A stretch of DNA of 7,928 bases from Syntrophaceae bacterium PtaB.Bin038 (GTDB taxonomy: Bacteria; Desulfobacterota; Syntrophia; Syntrophales; UBA2192). Numbering within the stretch: the first letter of the stretch is position 1; each line of letters begins with the position of its first letter. A program made the position numbers and the translations under genes. The stretch is from NCBI GenBank assembly GCA_002067855.1, contig MVQS01000374.1, forward strand, positions 1 to 7,928, read 5' to 3'. This document shows positions 1-5,086 of the stretch, piece by piece. Below the pieces are notes generated by a model. The model did not search any database. It worked only from the letters and a program-made list of their open reading frames with translations, and was not told the DNA's origin.

Positions 1-261
1 GATGCCAACGTCTACGGCGACAAGTTCGTCGGCGGGACGCACGTGCTCTACGTCCTGAGCGAAAAACCGGAGGTCTACGACGCGCTGCCCAAGAGCCCCT
101 CGGTGCCGCTGTCGATCCTCGTCTGGAAAGACTTCCTCAAACCCGTCTCCCTGCTGGCGGCGGGAGGTATCCTGGTGGGCTCGTTCCTGCACTACCTGAT
201 CCACGGGCCCAAGCTCCCCGATGATGCAGGCGATGCGGGCAAGAAGGAAGGGGGTGAATAA
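1..261 (+). CDS. fdnH: Formate dehydrogenase iron-sulfur (beta) subunit, C-terminal end, partial
   Basis: The frame is open from the first base and ends at TAA 259-261, leaving 86 C-terminal residues; the 5' part is outside the window. FdnH/FdoH-type subunits carry four [4Fe-4S] clusters that pass electrons from the catalytic alpha subunit to the membrane cytochrome b, and are anchored by one C-terminal transmembrane helix. The visible part matches that end: a GGTHVLYVL segment, a short LPKSPSVPLSILVWKD linker, one hydrophobic helix (about PVSLLAAGGILVGSFLHYLI) and a short charged tail ending KKEGGE. The cluster-binding cysteines would lie upstream and cannot be seen. The cytochrome b gene starts two bases after the stop, as expected for a fdnGHI-type operon. 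Whether the ortholog is FdnH or FdoH cannot be decided, so the symbol stands for the family. The physiological direction (formate oxidation or CO2 reduction) is unknown. Confidence 0.9.
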   Translation, partial: DANVYGDKFVGGTHVLYVLSEKPEVYDALPKSPSVPLSILVWKDFLKPVSLLAAGGILVGSFLHYLIHGPKLPDDAGDAGKKEGGE

Positions 262-263
262 CC

Positions 264-932
264 ATGAGACCTGGAATGATACAAGCAACGGATGCCTTTG
301 AGCGGATTGTCCACTGGGTGATGGCGATCTCCTGCATCATCCTGTTCCTCACGGGACTGGGGATGATGTTCCATTCGCTGAACTTCATCGGGACGATGAT
401 GGGAGGGCTCAAGAGCCTCAAGTTTGTCCACAACTGGACGGCCCTCGTCTTCGGCTTCTCTCTGATCTTCGCCATCTCCATGTGGTGGAGGGAGGCGGGG
501 GTCATCGAAATGCCCGAGGACCTCGAGTGGATCAAGTGCGCCGGCGGCTACCTCTGGCACGTGGAGCACCCGCCCGAGAGCGGCAAGTACAACCCGGGCC
601 AGAAGATGTTCTTCATCGCCGTCGCGCTCTGCGGACCCCTGATGGTCGTCACGGGGCTTCTCATGATGTTCCAGATTCTGCCCACGGCGCTCACCCGCTG
701 GATGTACACGCTGCACGCCGTGGGGTTTGTGACGCTGTTCGCCTTCTTCTTCGTCCACGTCTACCTGGGGACGGTCGGCAACCCCGGCTCGTTCCAGGCC
801 ATGACCACCGGCTGGGTGACCCGGGGCTGGGCCAGGAAGCAGCACCCGAAGTGGCTCAAGGAGATGGAGCACCACGGAACCCTGGTCGTCTACGGGGAAG
901 AGAAAAAACCCGCGGCCGGGGGACACGGATAA
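264..932 (+). CDS. fdnI: Formate dehydrogenase cytochrome b (gamma) subunit
   Basis: The 222-residue membrane protein is of the family's usual length (E. coli FdnI is about 217). It holds two b hemes and passes electrons between the iron-sulfur subunit and the quinone pool. Four hydrophobic helices lie at roughly 14-36, 54-75, 115-137 and 150-172. Candidate heme-ligand histidines are His17 (RIVHW), His56 (FVHNW), His151 (TLHAVGF) and His165 (FVHVYLG); their spacing closely follows E. coli FdnI His18/57/155/169. The KYNPGQK motif at 108-114 is also typical of the family. The ATG is preceded by a strong purine-rich ribosome site (AGGAAGGGGG, about 245-254) and lies two bases after the beta-subunit stop, so the two are co-transcribed. 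A strong hairpin follows the stop, making this the last gene of the formate dehydrogenase operon. Like the beta subunit, it could be named fdoI. Confidence 0.93.
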   Translation: MRPGMIQATDAFERIVHWVMAISCIILFLTGLGMMFHSLNFIGTMMGGLKSLKFVHNWTALVFGFSLIFAISMWWREAGVIEMPEDLEWIKCAGGYLWHVEHPPESGKYNPGQKMFFIAVALCGPLMVVTGLLMMFQILPTALTRWMYTLHAVGFVTLFAFFFVHVYLGTVGNPGSFQAMTTGWVTRGWARKQHPKWLKEMEHHGTLVVYGEEKKPAAGGHG

Positions 933-939
933 AACGTTG

Positions 940-1007
940 CCCTTCGGGGCAGGGCCCTCATTCGGACGGGCCCTGCCCCGAAGGGACGGGCAATGCCTCT
1001 TTTTTTT
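940..1007 (+). terminator. Rho-independent terminator closing the formate dehydrogenase operon
   Basis: A perfect 18-bp inverted repeat (940-957 against 968-985, arm CCCTTCGGGGCAGGGCCC) encloses a 10-base loop. It starts 8 bases after the cytochrome b stop. A run of eight T lies at 1000-1007. The gap between stem and T-tract (986-999) is longer than ideal, though TTG 937-939 can pair with CAA 991-993 and shorten it. The arm is very GC-rich, so the structure should be stable. Function is inferred from structure only. Confidence 0.75.
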
Positions 1008-1033
1008 GCCCGCCCTCATGCTAGCAATAACAT
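1006..1033 (+). promoter_or_regulatory. Possible modA promoter (weak sigma70-like match)
   Basis: After the terminator the next operon needs its own promoter somewhere in 1008-1084. The best match I see is TTGCCC (1006-1011), a 16-base spacer and TAACAT (1028-1033), each 4 of 6 to consensus. The -35 element would overlap the end of the terminator's T-tract. The match is weak, and no ModE-type box (TATATA half-sites) is visible. The spacer contains the 8-bp palindrome TGCTAGCA (1019-1026), where a regulator could interfere. Confidence 0.25.
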
Positions 1034-1045
1034 AACCGGCCCCCG

Positions 1046-1062
1046 GCTTCACCGGCTGAAGC
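1046..1062 (+). repeat. Short inverted repeat in the modA leader
   Basis: GCTTCA (1046-1051) and TGAAGC (1057-1062) form a perfect 6-bp inverted repeat around a CCGGC loop, 22 bases before the modA ATG. Outside a G/G mismatch, two further C-G pairs can form (1043-1044 with 1064-1065). It could be an mRNA hairpin near the ribosome site or a DNA operator. The sequence alone does not decide, and I could not fit it to a known riboswitch. Confidence 0.35.
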
Positions 1063-1084
1063 GGGACGGAAGAGGAAACGAAGG

Positions 1085-1879
1085 ATGAACGCATACCGCA
1101 CACGATTCACTGCGGGGAGATCGTCGCCAATTCTACGCTGGACCTTTGCCGCGCTCTGCACGGCTGTCCTGGTCACCTTCTGCCCGGTCTTTTCCCATGC
1201 CGCGGACGGCCTGAAGGCAGCCGTGGCGGCAAATTTCATGATCCCCTTCAAGGAGATCGCAGCCGCCTTCGAGGCGGAGACGAAGATCCGGGTCGAGACA
1301 ACCTATTCCTCGACGGGCAGCCTCTACGGCCAGATCGTCAACGGGGCGCCCTACGACGTGTTCCTCTCGGCCGACGAGAAAACGCCCTCGTCGCTTTTCG
1401 AGAAGGGCATAGCGGAAAAGCCCCTATTGTACGCGACCGGGAGGGTCGTCCTCTGGGGAAGCGGAAAGGATTTCTGCGGCGCGAAGACCTGGCAGGAAGC
1501 GATCAGGCGAACGGGCGTGAAAAAGATCGCGATCGCCAACCCCGTCACGGCCCCCTACGGTGCGGCGGCAGAAGCAGCGCTGAAGAAAACGGGTTTGTGG
1601 GACGGGGTCCGTGACCGCCTCGTCGTCGCCCAGACCGTGGCCCAATCCTTCCAGTACGCGATGTCAGGCGGGACGGACGGCTCCTTCTGCGCCCTTTCCT
1701 CGGCCCTGTCGGAGCAGGGAGGCAAGGGGTGCCGCTATCCGATCGATGAGGCGCCGCCGATCCGGCAGGCAGCCTGCCTCCTGAACCGCTCGGCCACAAA
1801 GAGCGATGCCTCTCGACTCCTGAAATACCTCGATTCCCCGAAGGCATCGGAAATCAAGGAACGGTACGGCTATTTTTAA
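1085..1879 (+). CDS. modA: Molybdate (or tungstate) ABC transporter substrate-binding protein ModA
   Basis: This 264-residue protein is the exported receptor that captures molybdate and delivers it to ModBC. Residues 1-39 form a signal peptide: an arginine-rich start, a hydrophobic core about 20-36, and a likely signal peptidase I site SHA|AD after Ala39. The mature protein opens with AAVAANFMIPFKEIA, followed by SSTGSLYGQI (75-84), YDVFLSADE (90-98) and ANPVTAPYGAAAE, in the usual order for ModA oxyanion-binding loops. The AANF start resembles Azotobacter-type ModA more than the E. coli form. The mature part has several cysteines in its C-terminal half, which is somewhat unusual. ATG 1085 is preceded by a purine-rich stretch (about 1069-1084, ending GAAGG) and gives a proper signal peptide. 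Its stop overlaps the modB start by one base (TAATG), implying translational coupling. Metal preference, molybdate or tungstate, cannot be read from the sequence. Confidence 0.91.
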   Translation: MNAYRTRFTAGRSSPILRWTFAALCTAVLVTFCPVFSHAADGLKAAVAANFMIPFKEIAAAFEAETKIRVETTYSSTGSLYGQIVNGAPYDVFLSADEKTPSSLFEKGIAEKPLLYATGRVVLWGSGKDFCGAKTWQEAIRRTGVKKIAIANPVTAPYGAAAEAALKKTGLWDGVRDRLVVAQTVAQSFQYAMSGGTDGSFCALSSALSEQGGKGCRYPIDEAPPIRQAACLLNRSATKSDASRLLKYLDSPKASEIKERYGYF

Positions 1880-2529
1880 TGGAACTGCTGCCACTCTACC
1901 TCTCGGCGAAACTGGCGACTGTCGCAACGCTGATCCTGATCGGGATCGCGGCGCCGCTGGCCTATCTGCTGACGAATTTTACCTGGCCAGGCAAATCCTT
2001 CGTCGAGGCCCTCGTCAATCTCCCCATTGCCCTTCCCCCCACGGTCATCGGGTTCTACCTGCTCTTTCTGCTGGGGCCGAAAGGGTTCGTGGGAACGGTA
2101 TGGGAGAACCTCTTCGGCGGGACGCTGCTGTTCACCTTCACGGGGATCGTCATTGCCTCGATCTTTTACAGCCTTCCCTTCGCCATCCAGCCGATCAAGG
2201 CGTCCTTCGAGAAAGTCGACCCCCGCTTGAAGGAAAGCGCCTATGTCCTCGGCCTGTCGCCCACGGCGACATTTTTCCGGGTCATCATCCCCAACAGCGT
2301 CCACGGGATCGCGGCGGCGGCGATCCTCGTGTTCCTGCACACCATGGGAGCCTTCGGCGTGGTCCTGATGGTGGGAGGCAGCATCGCCGGGGAGACGCGG
2401 GTGGCGTCTATCGCCATCTACGAAGCCGTCGAGTCCATGCAATACGAGAAGGCCTGGGCCCTGTCCCTTGCCTTCATCCCGATCGGGTATGGCTTTCTGC
2501 TGCTGGTCAATCGGTTAACGAGGAAATAG
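1879..2529 (+). CDS. modB: Molybdate ABC transporter permease ModB
   Basis: This 216-residue inner-membrane permease forms, as a dimer, the channel for molybdate. About five or six hydrophobic helices are visible, for example at roughly 8-31, 43-65, 82-104, 142-165 and 195-211. The family signatures ALPPTVIGFYLL (51-62) and MGAFGVVLMVGG (156-167) are present. The EAA loop that docks on the ATPase lies at 119-138 (ESAYVLGLSPTATFFRVIIP), with the conserved glycine and terminal proline. Length is close to E. coli ModB (229). The ATG shares its A with the modA stop, so translation probably depends on ribosomes finishing modA. The modC start lies two bases after its stop. Confidence 0.94.
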   Translation: MELLPLYLSAKLATVATLILIGIAAPLAYLLTNFTWPGKSFVEALVNLPIALPPTVIGFYLLFLLGPKGFVGTVWENLFGGTLLFTFTGIVIASIFYSLPFAIQPIKASFEKVDPRLKESAYVLGLSPTATFFRVIIPNSVHGIAAAAILVFLHTMGAFGVVLMVGGSIAGETRVASIAIYEAVESMQYEKAWALSLAFIPIGYGFLLLVNRLTRK

Positions 2530-2531
2530 TC

Positions 2532-3245
2532 ATGTGTCTTACGGCCGTACTGAAAAAGAAAACGAAATTTTTCACCATCTCCGTGGAGCTGACCTGTCCC
2601 GATGGCGAAACGCTCGCCCTCATCGGGCCCTCAGGCTCGGGAAAGACGACGATCATCCGAATGCTCGCCGGTCTCGTGACACCCGACGAGGGGCGGATCG
2701 TCTATCGCGACCGGGTTTTCTTCGATTCGTCGCGGGGCGTGAACCTCCCCCCGCAGAAGCGGAAACTCGGCTACGTCTTCCAGGACTACTCCCTCTTCCC
2801 GCACCTGACGCTCTACGGCAACGCGGCCTTCGCAGCGCAGGACCGCAGGGAAGTGGATGCCCTCCTGGGCTTTTTCGGCCTGACGGCTCTCAGGGACCGT
2901 AAACCACAAGAGGTATCGGGGGGCGAGAGGCAGCGCTGTGCCGTCTGCCAGGCCCTGGCCCGGAACCCGCAGCTGCTTCTTCTCGACGAGCCCTTTTCGG
3001 CGCTCGATGTGGTCACACGGCGGCTCCTTCGCAACGAGCTGAAAAAAATAACGGAAACGAGGACATTCCCCGTGGTCTACGTCACCCATGACATCACCGA
3101 GGCCCTCTTCATCGGCAATACAGTCCTGCCGATCGTCGGCGGCGCTATCGACCGGGCGTGGATGGAGCGGATCACTGCACCTGCGGCAGGAACCGATGCC
3201 CGGACAAAAGCCGCCAGGACAACCAAACTGGCCCTGGCCTACTAA
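2532..3245 (+). CDS. modC: Molybdate ABC transporter ATP-binding protein ModC, short form without TOBE domain
   Basis: This 237-residue ATPase powers ModB. All nucleotide-binding motifs are present: Walker A GPSGSGKT (32-39), Q-loop YVFQDYSLFPHL (81-92), signature VSGGERQR (128-135), Walker B LLLLDEP (148-154), D-loop SALD (156-159) and switch His186 in YVTHD. The MCLTAVLKKK start fits the first beta strand of ModC, and GAGGAA (2519-2524) is a good ribosome site 7 bases upstream. The frame stays open far upstream through modB, but that part is a shadow. E. coli ModC is about 350 residues and ends in a molybdate-binding Mop/TOBE domain. Here the protein stops soon after the ATPase core, with only a short basic tail. 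The stop is shared with the next gene's likely start (TAATG at 3243-3247), so the short form looks native, not a frameshift. No allosteric metal sensing through ModC is expected. Confidence 0.92.
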   Translation: MCLTAVLKKKTKFFTISVELTCPDGETLALIGPSGSGKTTIIRMLAGLVTPDEGRIVYRDRVFFDSSRGVNLPPQKRKLGYVFQDYSLFPHLTLYGNAAFAAQDRREVDALLGFFGLTALRDRKPQEVSGGERQRCAVCQALARNPQLLLLDEPFSALDVVTRRLLRNELKKITETRTFPVVYVTHDITEALFIGNTVLPIVGGAIDRAWMERITAPAAGTDARTKAARTTKLALAY

Positions 3246-3838
3246 TGGATATCCTCATGAATACCGGAAACGATTCCCGCGCAACAGGGCGCCCGGCAAG
3301 GCAGAAAGATTCCGAAAGGACGAGGACCGTGACGGCCGTCCGATACAAACCCATCGGAGTAATCCGATCCCCCTTCAGAGAGCCGGAAGGCACGCCGATC
3401 CAGCCTGCGGCCGCCAGGGGAATCCGGGGTTGCGTGGAACTCAATCCCGCGTACGTCCGTGGATTGAAGGACCTCGACGGGTTCTCGCACGTCATGCTCA
3501 TCTACCATTGCAACCAAGCCGGACCGGCGTCCCTGCGGGTGAAACCCTTCCTGGACGACGAGGAGCGGGGTGTTTTCGCGACGAGAAGCCCGTCCCGGCC
3601 GAATGCGATCGGGGTTTCGGTGGTTCGCCTCCTCGTCATAAGCCGACATGTCCTCCACGTCGAAAACGTGGACATTGTCGACGGCACCCCGCTTCTGGAC
3701 ATCAAGCCTTACGTGCCCCAGTTCGACGCCGCGGAAGACGTCAGGATCGGCTGGGTGCAGAAGAATACCGGGAAAATCGAGCATACCCGGGACGATGGAC
3801 GGTTCAGGACCAGGAACCGCTCCGAGAAATCCAAGTGA
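3245..3838 (+). CDS. TrmO/TsaA-family protein (tRNA m6t6A37 methyltransferase-like), in the mod operon
   Basis: The protein has 197 residues from ATG 3245. The TrmO (TsaA/YaeB) family uses S-adenosylmethionine through an all-beta fold; E. coli TrmO N6-methylates t6A37 in tRNA-Thr. Visible signatures from this start are YKPIGVIRSPF (34-44), GIRGCVEL (59-66), LDGFSHVMLIYHCN (77-90), GVFATRSPSRPNAIGVS (109-125) and LLDIKPYVPQFD. The E. coli protein (235 residues) has an extra C-terminal part that is missing here, so this is the short form common in archaea and deltaproteobacteria. The start is uncertain: ATG 3245 overlaps the modC stop (TAATG) but has no ribosome site; ATG 3257 is similar; GTG 3329 has AAAGGA 8 bases upstream and would give 169 residues starting just before the core. 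Residues 1-28 are low in hydrophobics and not family-like. Its place between modC and an fmdE gene suggests a role linked to Mo/W metabolism, but that is inference. Confidence 0.84.
   Translation: MDILMNTGNDSRATGRPARQKDSERTRTVTAVRYKPIGVIRSPFREPEGTPIQPAAARGIRGCVELNPAYVRGLKDLDGFSHVMLIYHCNQAGPASLRVKPFLDDEERGVFATRSPSRPNAIGVSVVRLLVISRHVLHVENVDIVDGTPLLDIKPYVPQFDAAEDVRIGWVQKNTGKIEHTRDDGRFRTRNRSEKSK
3315..3320 (+). promoter_or_regulatory. Candidate ribosome binding site for an internal GTG start of the TrmO-like gene
   Basis: AAAGGA lies 8 bases before an in-frame GTG (3329-3331). Neither upstream ATG (3245, 3257) has a comparable site. If used, it would set the protein start at residue 29 of the longer version, just before the conserved YKPIGVI core. 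Confidence 0.4.
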
Positions 3839-3848
3839 GGACATTCTC

Positions 3849-4412
3849 ATGAAGATCGGAAACTACTCCTACGACGAGTACATTCAACTGGTGAAATCCT
3901 TCCACGGCAGCCTCGCCCCGGGGCTTATCATCGGCGGCTTCATGGTCGGTCTCGCACTGAGATCGCTCCCGGAGGGGGAGCTTTTCGACGCGATCTGCGA
4001 AACGCCGGTTTGCCTCCCCGACTCCGTGCAACTCCTCACCCCCTGCACGATCGGAAACGGGTGGCTCACGGTCCTGCCGTTCGGTCGTTATGCCGTCACG
4101 TTCTACGAAAAGCACGGCGGTGAGGGGGTGCGCGTGTACCTCGACCCGGCCAAGATGGAGGCCTGGCCGGAGACAAAGGCCTGGTTTTTCAAGTTGAGGC
4201 CCAAGAAGGAGCAGGACTCCCAACGGTTGTTCGAAGAAATCAGGGAAGCGGGGGAAAGCCTGCTGAGCGTGCAGCGCGTCCGCGTCCGGCCGGAATCGGT
4301 AAGACGCAAGAAAATGGGGCCCGTGGCCGCATGCCCGCAATGCGGTGAGGCCTACCCGGTGCGGGATGGCGAGTGCTGCAGGGCGTGCAGGGGCGAGTCC
4401 CCCTATCTGTGA
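3849..4412 (+). CDS. FmdE-family protein with C-terminal treble-clef zinc finger
   Basis: The 187-residue protein belongs to the FmdE family (PF02663). The family is named after a methanogen formylmethanofuran dehydrogenase gene, but bacterial members are widespread near molybdopterin enzymes and their biochemical role is not settled. The alpha+beta core covers about 1-115: FHGSLAPGLIIGGFM (18-32), CETPVCLPDSVQ (50-61) and TPCTIGNGWL (64-73). A helical, charged linker (about 116-155) leads to a zinc finger, CPQC (162-165) with CRAC (177-180). As I recall it, the usual core motif is HGHxCPG; here it reads HGSLAPG, so the second His and the Cys are replaced, while Cys55, Asp58 and Cys66 remain. 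ATG 3849 lies 10 bases after the TrmO-like stop with GAGG 8 bases upstream, so the gene probably belongs to the mod operon. The frame is open further upstream in antiphase with the TrmO-like gene; that part is a shadow. Confidence 0.85.
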   Translation: MKIGNYSYDEYIQLVKSFHGSLAPGLIIGGFMVGLALRSLPEGELFDAICETPVCLPDSVQLLTPCTIGNGWLTVLPFGRYAVTFYEKHGGEGVRVYLDPAKMEAWPETKAWFFKLRPKKEQDSQRLFEEIREAGESLLSVQRVRVRPESVRRKKMGPVAACPQCGEAYPVRDGECCRACRGESPYL

Positions 4413-4417
4413 GTCTC

Positions 4418-4439
4418 ATCGCAGTGGAAACCGTGCGAT
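4418..4439 (+). repeat. Small hairpin between the FmdE-family and TPR genes
   Basis: ATCGCA (4418-4423) and TGCGAT (4434-4439) are perfect inverted arms, with a further GG/CC pairing (4426-4427 with 4431-4432) around AAA. It begins 5 bases after the stop of the FmdE-family gene. There is no T-tract, so it is not a convincing intrinsic terminator. It may mark an mRNA processing or attenuation point, or be chance. Confidence 0.3.
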
Positions 4440-4459
4440 CGGAACGAAACGGGCCATTT

Positions 4460-4465
4460 GGAGGG
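4460..4465 (+). promoter_or_regulatory. Ribosome binding site that decides the TPR gene start
   Basis: GGAGGG lies 10 bases before GTG 4476. A TTG at 4458 is also in frame but overlaps this site and has only weak purine runs upstream. The GTG is therefore the better start. Confidence 0.6.
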
Positions 4466-4475
4466 AACATCGAGG

Positions 4476-5039
4476 GTGAAGACGAATCAGGTCGATCAAC
4501 TGCTGGAGCTGGGCTGGTCCGCCTTTGACGAGGAGGATTACGGGAGGGCATTGACCCTGTCGAATTTGATCCTCGAATCGCATCCGGCCCTGGCAGAGGC
4601 CCACAACCTTCGGGGAAACGTCCTTGCCGTCCTGGGGCATCACGACAGGGCGATCGACGCATTCGACAGGGCGATCGAACTGAAGCCGGATTACGCGGAG
4701 GCGTATTACTTTCGTGGCCTCAGCCGCCAGGAGGGGAAGGACTTCAAGGAAGCGGCCTGCGATTACACCCGGGCCATCCGGACGGGTCTCGCCGTCGCCG
4801 AGGTCTACAACGCCAGGGGCGCATCCCGCGCCCGGTGCGGGAACTACCCGTCGGCCATCCGCGATTTCAGCACGGCGATCCGGCTGAAGCCCGACTTCGC
4901 CCTGGCCTGGTACAACCGCGGCATCACCCGCGCGAGACTCGACCCGGACTCCGCACGCGCCGTTGCCGATCTCATCCGCGCGAAAAACCTGGGCTGCGAA
5001 CCGGCAACGGCCCTGCTGAACAGGGCCGGTTCCCACTGA
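4476..5039 (+). CDS. Tetratricopeptide-repeat (TPR) protein
   Basis: This 187-residue soluble protein is built almost wholly of about five 34-residue TPR units (roughly 6-39, 40-73, 74-107, 108-141 and a degenerate 142-175). Consensus positions are clear, for example AEAHNLRGNVLAVLGHHDRA (40-59), AIDAFDRAIELKPDYAEAYY (59-78) and YNRGITRARL near the end. There is no signal peptide or membrane helix, so it is probably cytoplasmic. TPR proteins are scaffolds for protein-protein contacts; the partner cannot be read from the sequence. Its start is GTG 4476, supported by the GGAGGG site. A 63-base gap with a small hairpin separates it from the FmdE-family gene, so it may be the tail of the mod operon or a separate unit. 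By context it could assist maturation of a Mo enzyme or interact with the transporter, but this is guesswork. It converges with moeA. Confidence 0.9.
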   Translation: MKTNQVDQLLELGWSAFDEEDYGRALTLSNLILESHPALAEAHNLRGNVLAVLGHHDRAIDAFDRAIELKPDYAEAYYFRGLSRQEGKDFKEAACDYTRAIRTGLAVAEVYNARGASRARCGNYPSAIRDFSTAIRLKPDFALAWYNRGITRARLDPDSARAVADLIRAKNLGCEPATALLNRAGSH

Positions 5040-5043
5040 GCCC

Positions 5044-5078
5044 CGCCGCCGGGTTCACCCCGTCTTCTCTCGGCGGCG
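5044..5078. repeat. Inverted repeat between convergent genes, possible bidirectional terminator
   Basis: CGCCGCCG (5044-5051) and CGGCGGCG (5071-5078) are perfect 8-bp inverted arms around a 19-base loop, in the 47-base gap between the stops of the TPR gene and moeA. Such a position suits a shared terminator. There is no T-tract on either strand, so the intrinsic terminator call is weak. Confidence 0.35.
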
Positions 5079-5086
5079 TACATCAA

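Noticed and set aside
1018..1036. ModE box in the modA leader
   Set aside because: The AATAACATAAC stretch suggested GTTAT half-sites, but they are direct, not inverted, and there is no TATATA-type symmetry.
933..1084. Molybdenum cofactor riboswitch upstream of modA
   Set aside because: Expected by context, but the first half is a terminator hairpin and the remaining stretch of about 77 bases is too short and shows only one small hairpin; I cannot support the fold by eye.
192..1103. Long minus-strand open frame (303 codons) opposite the cytochrome b gene
   Set aside because: It lies antisense to a clear FdnI with heme ligands, reads as His/Pro/Arg/Glu-rich low-complexity sequence typical of GC-rich shadows, and crosses the terminator.
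2100..2531. Upstream extension of the modC frame through modB
   Set aside because: The translation is Arg/Pro/His-rich and not ATPase-like; ModC family sequence begins exactly at ATG 2532, which has a good ribosome site.
4458..4475. TTG start for the TPR gene
   Set aside because: It overlaps the GGAGGG site that serves GTG 4476 and has no good ribosome site of its own.
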